DNA from: UBA1757 sp045627385
GTDB taxonomy: Bacteria > Bacteroidota > Bacteroidia > Bacteroidales > UBA1402
Direction: 5' to 3'
Assembly (NCBI GenBank): GCA_045627385.1
Contig: JAZQNO010000013.1
Span: forward strand, 62,001-126,000
Length of the DNA: 64,000 nucleotides
Position numbers and translations under genes: made by a program
Shown here: positions 60,909 to 64,000 of the stretch, piece after piece
Position numbering within the stretch: position 1 is the stretch's first letter
Layout: the number at the start of each line of letters is the position of its first letter
Notes under the pieces: generated by a model
Databases searched by the model: none
The model's input: the letters and a program-made list of their open reading frames with translations, nothing else
What the model was told of the DNA's origin: nothing

Positions 60909-63833
60909 ATGAGAATGCTGAAGAAATCTGCGGTGCTGCTGGCACTGGCGATGGTTTGTCTGGCTCCGGTGCAGGTGTGCCGGGCCGATGTGAACGGTCC
61001 TGTGCAGTCGGTTGACATTCCTCTGCAGTCGTTTGACAGGGTGGAGGGAGGTCTGAGTTGGGGCGTGCCTTTCCTGCCGGGTGAGACTTCGGAAAAGGAC
61101 ACGTATGTGCTGGTGTCGCCCGACGGCTCCGTTTGGCCGACTCAGTCGTGGACTTTGGCCGGCTGGAGCGACGGCTCGCCCAAGTGGTTGGGTTTCGCCG
61201 CTGCGCCTGAGGCTCCTGAAGGGGCTGCAGCTCCTGCGGCTTCTTTGGCCGGCGGTCTGGACCAAGGATGGAGTCTTCGGAAGCTTTCGAAATCGGAGGC
61301 GAAAAAATGGAAGGCCGGTCGGAAAGGTCGGGGCATAGCCCTTGAAGAGGCGGCCGATGCCTGGCTGATAGACAACGGACTGTTTGTGTGTGAGTTTCCG
61401 AAGGCCGGTGCCACGGAAGTGTTGAGGGGCATCCGCTACGGCGGGCGTGAAGTGGCAGGCAAGGGGCGGCTGGAAATGTCGCTCGAAGACCGCAGCCGCT
61501 GGTCGGAAAAGATGCTTCAGTATCGGGATTATCTGAGCCACGTGGACGATGTCTGCATCGAACAGAGCGGCCCGGTGCGCGCCACGGTGCGGGTGGACGG
61601 CCACTTTGAGCGGTCTGCGCCACAGGCCGGAGAGTCTGTGGCCGATACGGCCATTTCGCTGCCGTTTACGCTGCGTTTCCATATCTATGAAAACAGCCCG
61701 GCCATTGGACTGGTGCATACCTTTGTCTTTGATGGTCGGCAGGAATGCGATTTTATCCGTTCGCTGGGATTGAGTTTCGAGGTGCCTATGCGCGAAGAGC
61801 TCTACAACCGCCATGTGGTGCTGTCGGGCGATTCGGGCCTGTGGCACGAACCGGTGCAGCCTCTGACCGGGCGCCGGGTGCTGCGCGAATCGCAGTCGCT
61901 TGAGCAGCGCCGTCAGGACGGGCCGCTGAAGCGTCCGGAAGACCGCAATCCCCAGCAGATCCGCAAAGAAATGCAGCAACAGCCGCAGTTCGGACGGATG
62001 GCAGGCCCTTCGGTGTATCACCGTCAGATGGCGTGTGAACGCATTGCTGAGAAAGATAGTTTCGACCCTTCGGGCCGGCAGCTGATTGAGGAGTGGGCCA
62101 GCTGGGACGCTTTCAAGCTGAACCAGTGGAGTGCCGACGGTTTCACTCTGCAGAAACGCACGCAGGACCGGTCGCCCTGGCTGTTTTGCGAGGGCGGCAA
62201 CCGTTCGTCGGGCTTTGCGATGCTGGGCGATGTGAGCGGCGGTCTGGCTGTGTCGCTGAAGGATTTCTGGCAGTCGTATCCGGCCGCTCTGGAGATAGAA
62301 GGGGCACGCAGCGACTGTGCGCGGCTGTATGTCTGGCTTTGGAGTCCCGACGCTCCGGCCATGGATTTGCGCCACTACGATGTGGTGGCTCACGGGCTGA
62401 ATTCGTCTTACGAGGATGTGCAGGAGGGCCTGAGCACGCCCTATGGCATTTCGCGCACGCACAGTCTCACGCTGTATGCTTTCGATTCCATCGCTTCGCG
62501 CGAGACGCTGAAGCAATGGGCCGACAGGGGGGCGGCTCCGGGTGTGTTGCTGCCTACGCCTGAATATCTGCACGGGAAGAAGGCTTTCGGCGGTCTTTGG
62601 AGTCTGCCGGCCGACGGGTCGGCCAGCGATACGCTCCAGTGGGTCGAGCGTCAGCTGGACGATGCTTTCGCCTATTATCACCGGGCGGTGGAGGACAACC
62701 GCTGGTACGGTTTCTGGAACTGGGGCGACGTGATGCACACCTACGACAGCGAGCGCCACAGCTGGCTCTACGATGTGGGCGGTTTTGCCTGGGACAATAC
62801 CGAACTGGCGCCTGAAATGTGGCTGTGGTACAGCTTTTTGCGCAGCGGACGGCCCGACATGTTCCGCATGGCAGAGGCCATGAGCCGCCACACGTCGGAG
62901 GTGGATGTCTACCATATGGGCAGTCTGAAGGGGCTGGGCAGCCGTCACAATGTGAGCCACTGGGGCTGCGGTGCCAAGGAGGCGCGCATCGGCCAGGCGG
63001 CTTTCAAGCGTTTCTATGCCTACCTGACGGCCGACGAGCGTATGGCCGACCTGATGCATGAGTCGGCCGATGCGGATTTCACCACGCTCGACTGGGATCC
63101 GCTGCGCATCGCCATGCCGCGCAGCAAATATCCGACGGCCGCACCTGCCCGTCTGCGCTGGGGCCCCGACTGGGTGTCGTTTGCCGGCAACTGGTTCATC
63201 GAGTGGGAACGCAGCGGCAACCGCCGTTATCTGGACAAGCTCTACACGGGTTTCGAGTCTTTTGCCCGGATGAAGAACGGGCTGTTTACCAGTCCAGGTC
63301 CTCTGGGCTATTATCCCGAGACGGGCCGCATCATCTACGACGGGGCCGATCCTGATGCCACCAACAGCATTCATCTGGCCACCATCATGGGCGGTTTTGA
63401 AATCCTCACGGAGATGCTGCAGGATGTGGAAGACAGGGGCTTTATGGACAAGTGGACCGAATACTGCATTTTCTACAGTCTGCCTGAGGACGATCCGATG
63501 CGCACGCCCGACAAGGCGCGGCTGGGACCGATCATGAATTTCAACACGCCTCGTCTGACGGCCTATGCGGCCTGGTATTACGCTCAGCCCGAGCACGCTG
63601 ACGCGGCTTTGGCGCAGAGCCTGAGGTCGCGTGCCTGGACGGAATTCCTGCAGGGAAGGCGCAATCCGTACTACGACATCAGCCAGCGGCCGATTTTCCG
63701 CGACCAGTTCAAGGCGGGTACGCTGCTGCCTCCGGAGACCATGCACGAGCGCTGGGAGAACCCTTCGGTGAGCACGAACGGCACCTCGCAGTGGTGTCTG
63801 AATGCCATTTTTCTGATGGAACTGCTCAAATAG
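60909..63833 (+). CDS. Secreted exo-rhamnogalacturonan-lyase-like protein (PL26/PcRGLX type)
   Basis: 974 residues with signal peptide (MLKKSAVLLALAMVCLAPVQ, ending CRA). The N-terminal domain has GLSWGVPFLPGE and PTQSWTLAGWSDGSPKWLG, which I recognise as the opening of PcRGLX-type exo-rhamnogalacturonan lyases. A second beta-rich domain follows (about 150-560), then an alpha/alpha-barrel-like part (about 600-974; WYGFWNWGDVMHTYD, NHV-like SHWGCGAKEARIGQ). Such enzymes cleave unsaturated or saturated rhamnogalacturonan-I ends by beta-elimination. The family assignment is from memory of these motifs; substrate unproven. The nearby SusCD pair could import its products. Confidence 0.65.
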   Translation: MRMLKKSAVLLALAMVCLAPVQVCRADVNGPVQSVDIPLQSFDRVEGGLSWGVPFLPGETSEKDTYVLVSPDGSVWPTQSWTLAGWSDGSPKWLGFAAAPEAPEGAAAPAASLAGGLDQGWSLRKLSKSEAKKWKAGRKGRGIALEEAADAWLIDNGLFVCEFPKAGATEVLRGIRYGGREVAGKGRLEMSLEDRSRWSEKMLQYRDYLSHVDDVCIEQSGPVRATVRVDGHFERSAPQAGESVADTAISLPFTLRFHIYENSPAIGLVHTFVFDGRQECDFIRSLGLSFEVPMREELYNRHVVLSGDSGLWHEPVQPLTGRRVLRESQSLEQRRQDGPLKRPEDRNPQQIRKEMQQQPQFGRMAGPSVYHRQMACERIAEKDSFDPSGRQLIEEWASWDAFKLNQWSADGFTLQKRTQDRSPWLFCEGGNRSSGFAMLGDVSGGLAVSLKDFWQSYPAALEIEGARSDCARLYVWLWSPDAPAMDLRHYDVVAHGLNSSYEDVQEGLSTPYGISRTHSLTLYAFDSIASRETLKQWADRGAAPGVLLPTPEYLHGKKAFGGLWSLPADGSASDTLQWVERQLDDAFAYYHRAVEDNRWYGFWNWGDVMHTYDSERHSWLYDVGGFAWDNTELAPEMWLWYSFLRSGRPDMFRMAEAMSRHTSEVDVYHMGSLKGLGSRHNVSHWGCGAKEARIGQAAFKRFYAYLTADERMADLMHESADADFTTLDWDPLRIAMPRSKYPTAAPARLRWGPDWVSFAGNWFIEWERSGNRRYLDKLYTGFESFARMKNGLFTSPGPLGYYPETGRIIYDGADPDATNSIHLATIMGGFEILTEMLQDVEDRGFMDKWTEYCIFYSLPEDDPMRTPDKARLGPIMNFNTPRLTAYAAWYYAQPEHADAALAQSLRSRAWTEFLQGRRNPYYDISQRPIFRDQFKAGTLLPPETMHERWENPSVSTNGTSQWCLNAIFLMELLK

Positions 63834-63835
63834 AG

Positions 63836-63866
63836 TTGTATATGTAAGATTAATGCGCTACTTTTG
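63836..63866 (+). promoter_or_regulatory. Promoter of the histidine leader
   Basis: TTG (63836-63838), 20-bp spacer, TACTTTTG (63859-63866); start expected near 63872, about 16 nt before the leader ATG. Confidence 0.75.
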
Positions 63867-63887
63867 CGGTGTCAATCTTTAGAAGAC

Positions 63888-63941
63888 ATGTATTTCATCG
63901 GCAAGCATATGGTCCATCACCATCATCACGGACGTTCTTGA
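63888..63941 (+). CDS. Histidine-rich leader peptide (his attenuator)
   Basis: 17 residues: MYFIGKHMVHHHHHGRS. Six of the 17 are His, five of them consecutive (63915-63929). The short frame lies just behind a full promoter and is followed by complementary segments (GACGGC 63942-63947 and GCCGTC 63990-63995) that could form one arm of a terminator/antiterminator switch continuing past the window end. By analogy with enterobacterial hisL, ribosome stalling at the His codons under histidine shortage would permit transcription of downstream his genes. Confidence 0.75.
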   Translation: MYFIGKHMVHHHHHGRS

Positions 63942-64000
63942 GACGGCTGGTCGCTTGCTGTATGTTTGTATAACCCATCGGAAGGACTTGCCGTCAGTGC

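Noticed and set aside
60765..63746. 993-codon minus-strand open frame opposite the lyase-like gene
   Set aside because: The plus-strand frame has a promoter, Shine-Dalgarno, signal peptide and recognisable family motifs. The antisense frame is a by-product of G+C-rich codon use, with Arg/His/Pro-rich low-complexity composition.

Overview
The window is chromosomal DNA of a member of the Bacteroidales. The lineage signals are SusC/SusD pairs, the Na+-translocating NqrABCDEF operon, Bacteroidetes-specific families (DUF5606, DUF4230, DUF4301, DUF3127), an unusually long NusB, and repeated matches to the Bacteroidetes housekeeping promoter (TTG, 19-21 bp, TAnnTTTG). The core is fairly G+C rich. 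The CRISPR-Cas locus and the 47.2-50.4 kb segment are visibly richer in A+T. I cannot name the genus.

0-35.7 kb is an ordinary, densely packed core. It holds the 3' part of rng, an acyl-CoA ligase with a CYTH protein, a DUF3127 protein, tRNA-Ser, rpsP, recA, a coaE-ybbR-yajC-nusB block, rplY-pth-hslR, two glycoside hydrolases (GH2, GH35), an inositol-phosphatase/GNAT/recR block, a sodium-solute symporter, engB, PAP2-nadC-DUF4301, a long RelA/SpoT homologue, nqrABCDEF, a MATE exporter and a DUF1846 protein.

35.7-47.3 kb is accessory. A WYL-domain regulator precedes a type II-C CRISPR-Cas system (cas9-cas1-cas2, then 22 repeats and 21 spacers). The sequence allows much of its wiring to be read. 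A tracrRNA gene with its own promoter and terminator lies on the minus strand between the regulator and cas9. The array appears to be transcribed from the minus strand, towards cas2, and every full repeat carries a Bacteroidetes-type promoter. A bidirectional terminator separates cas2 from the array. The same palindrome, TTGCCAA-N3-TTGGCAA, lies upstream of both the WYL gene and the probable cas9 promoter. An 85-bp tandem repeat family lies on both sides of the locus.

47.3-53.6 kb is a patchwork: small membrane proteins, two DUF4230 proteins, a kinase pseudogene between long inverted repeats, and envelope proteins. It ends in a C-type-lectin-like (Fib_succ_major) lipoprotein whose C-terminus resembles a diversity-generating variable region. 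A 64-bp near-identical sequence containing a terminator hairpin occurs at both ends of this segment.

53.6-63.9 kb is a polysaccharide-utilisation region: susD, susC, remnant lipoprotein DNA, a fimbrillin-like/Fib_succ lipoprotein with a short peptide gene upstream, and a large secreted protein resembling exo-rhamnogalacturonan lyases. The last 170 bases hold a promoter and a 17-codon leader peptide with five consecutive histidine codons, apparently the attenuator of a his operon that starts beyond the window.
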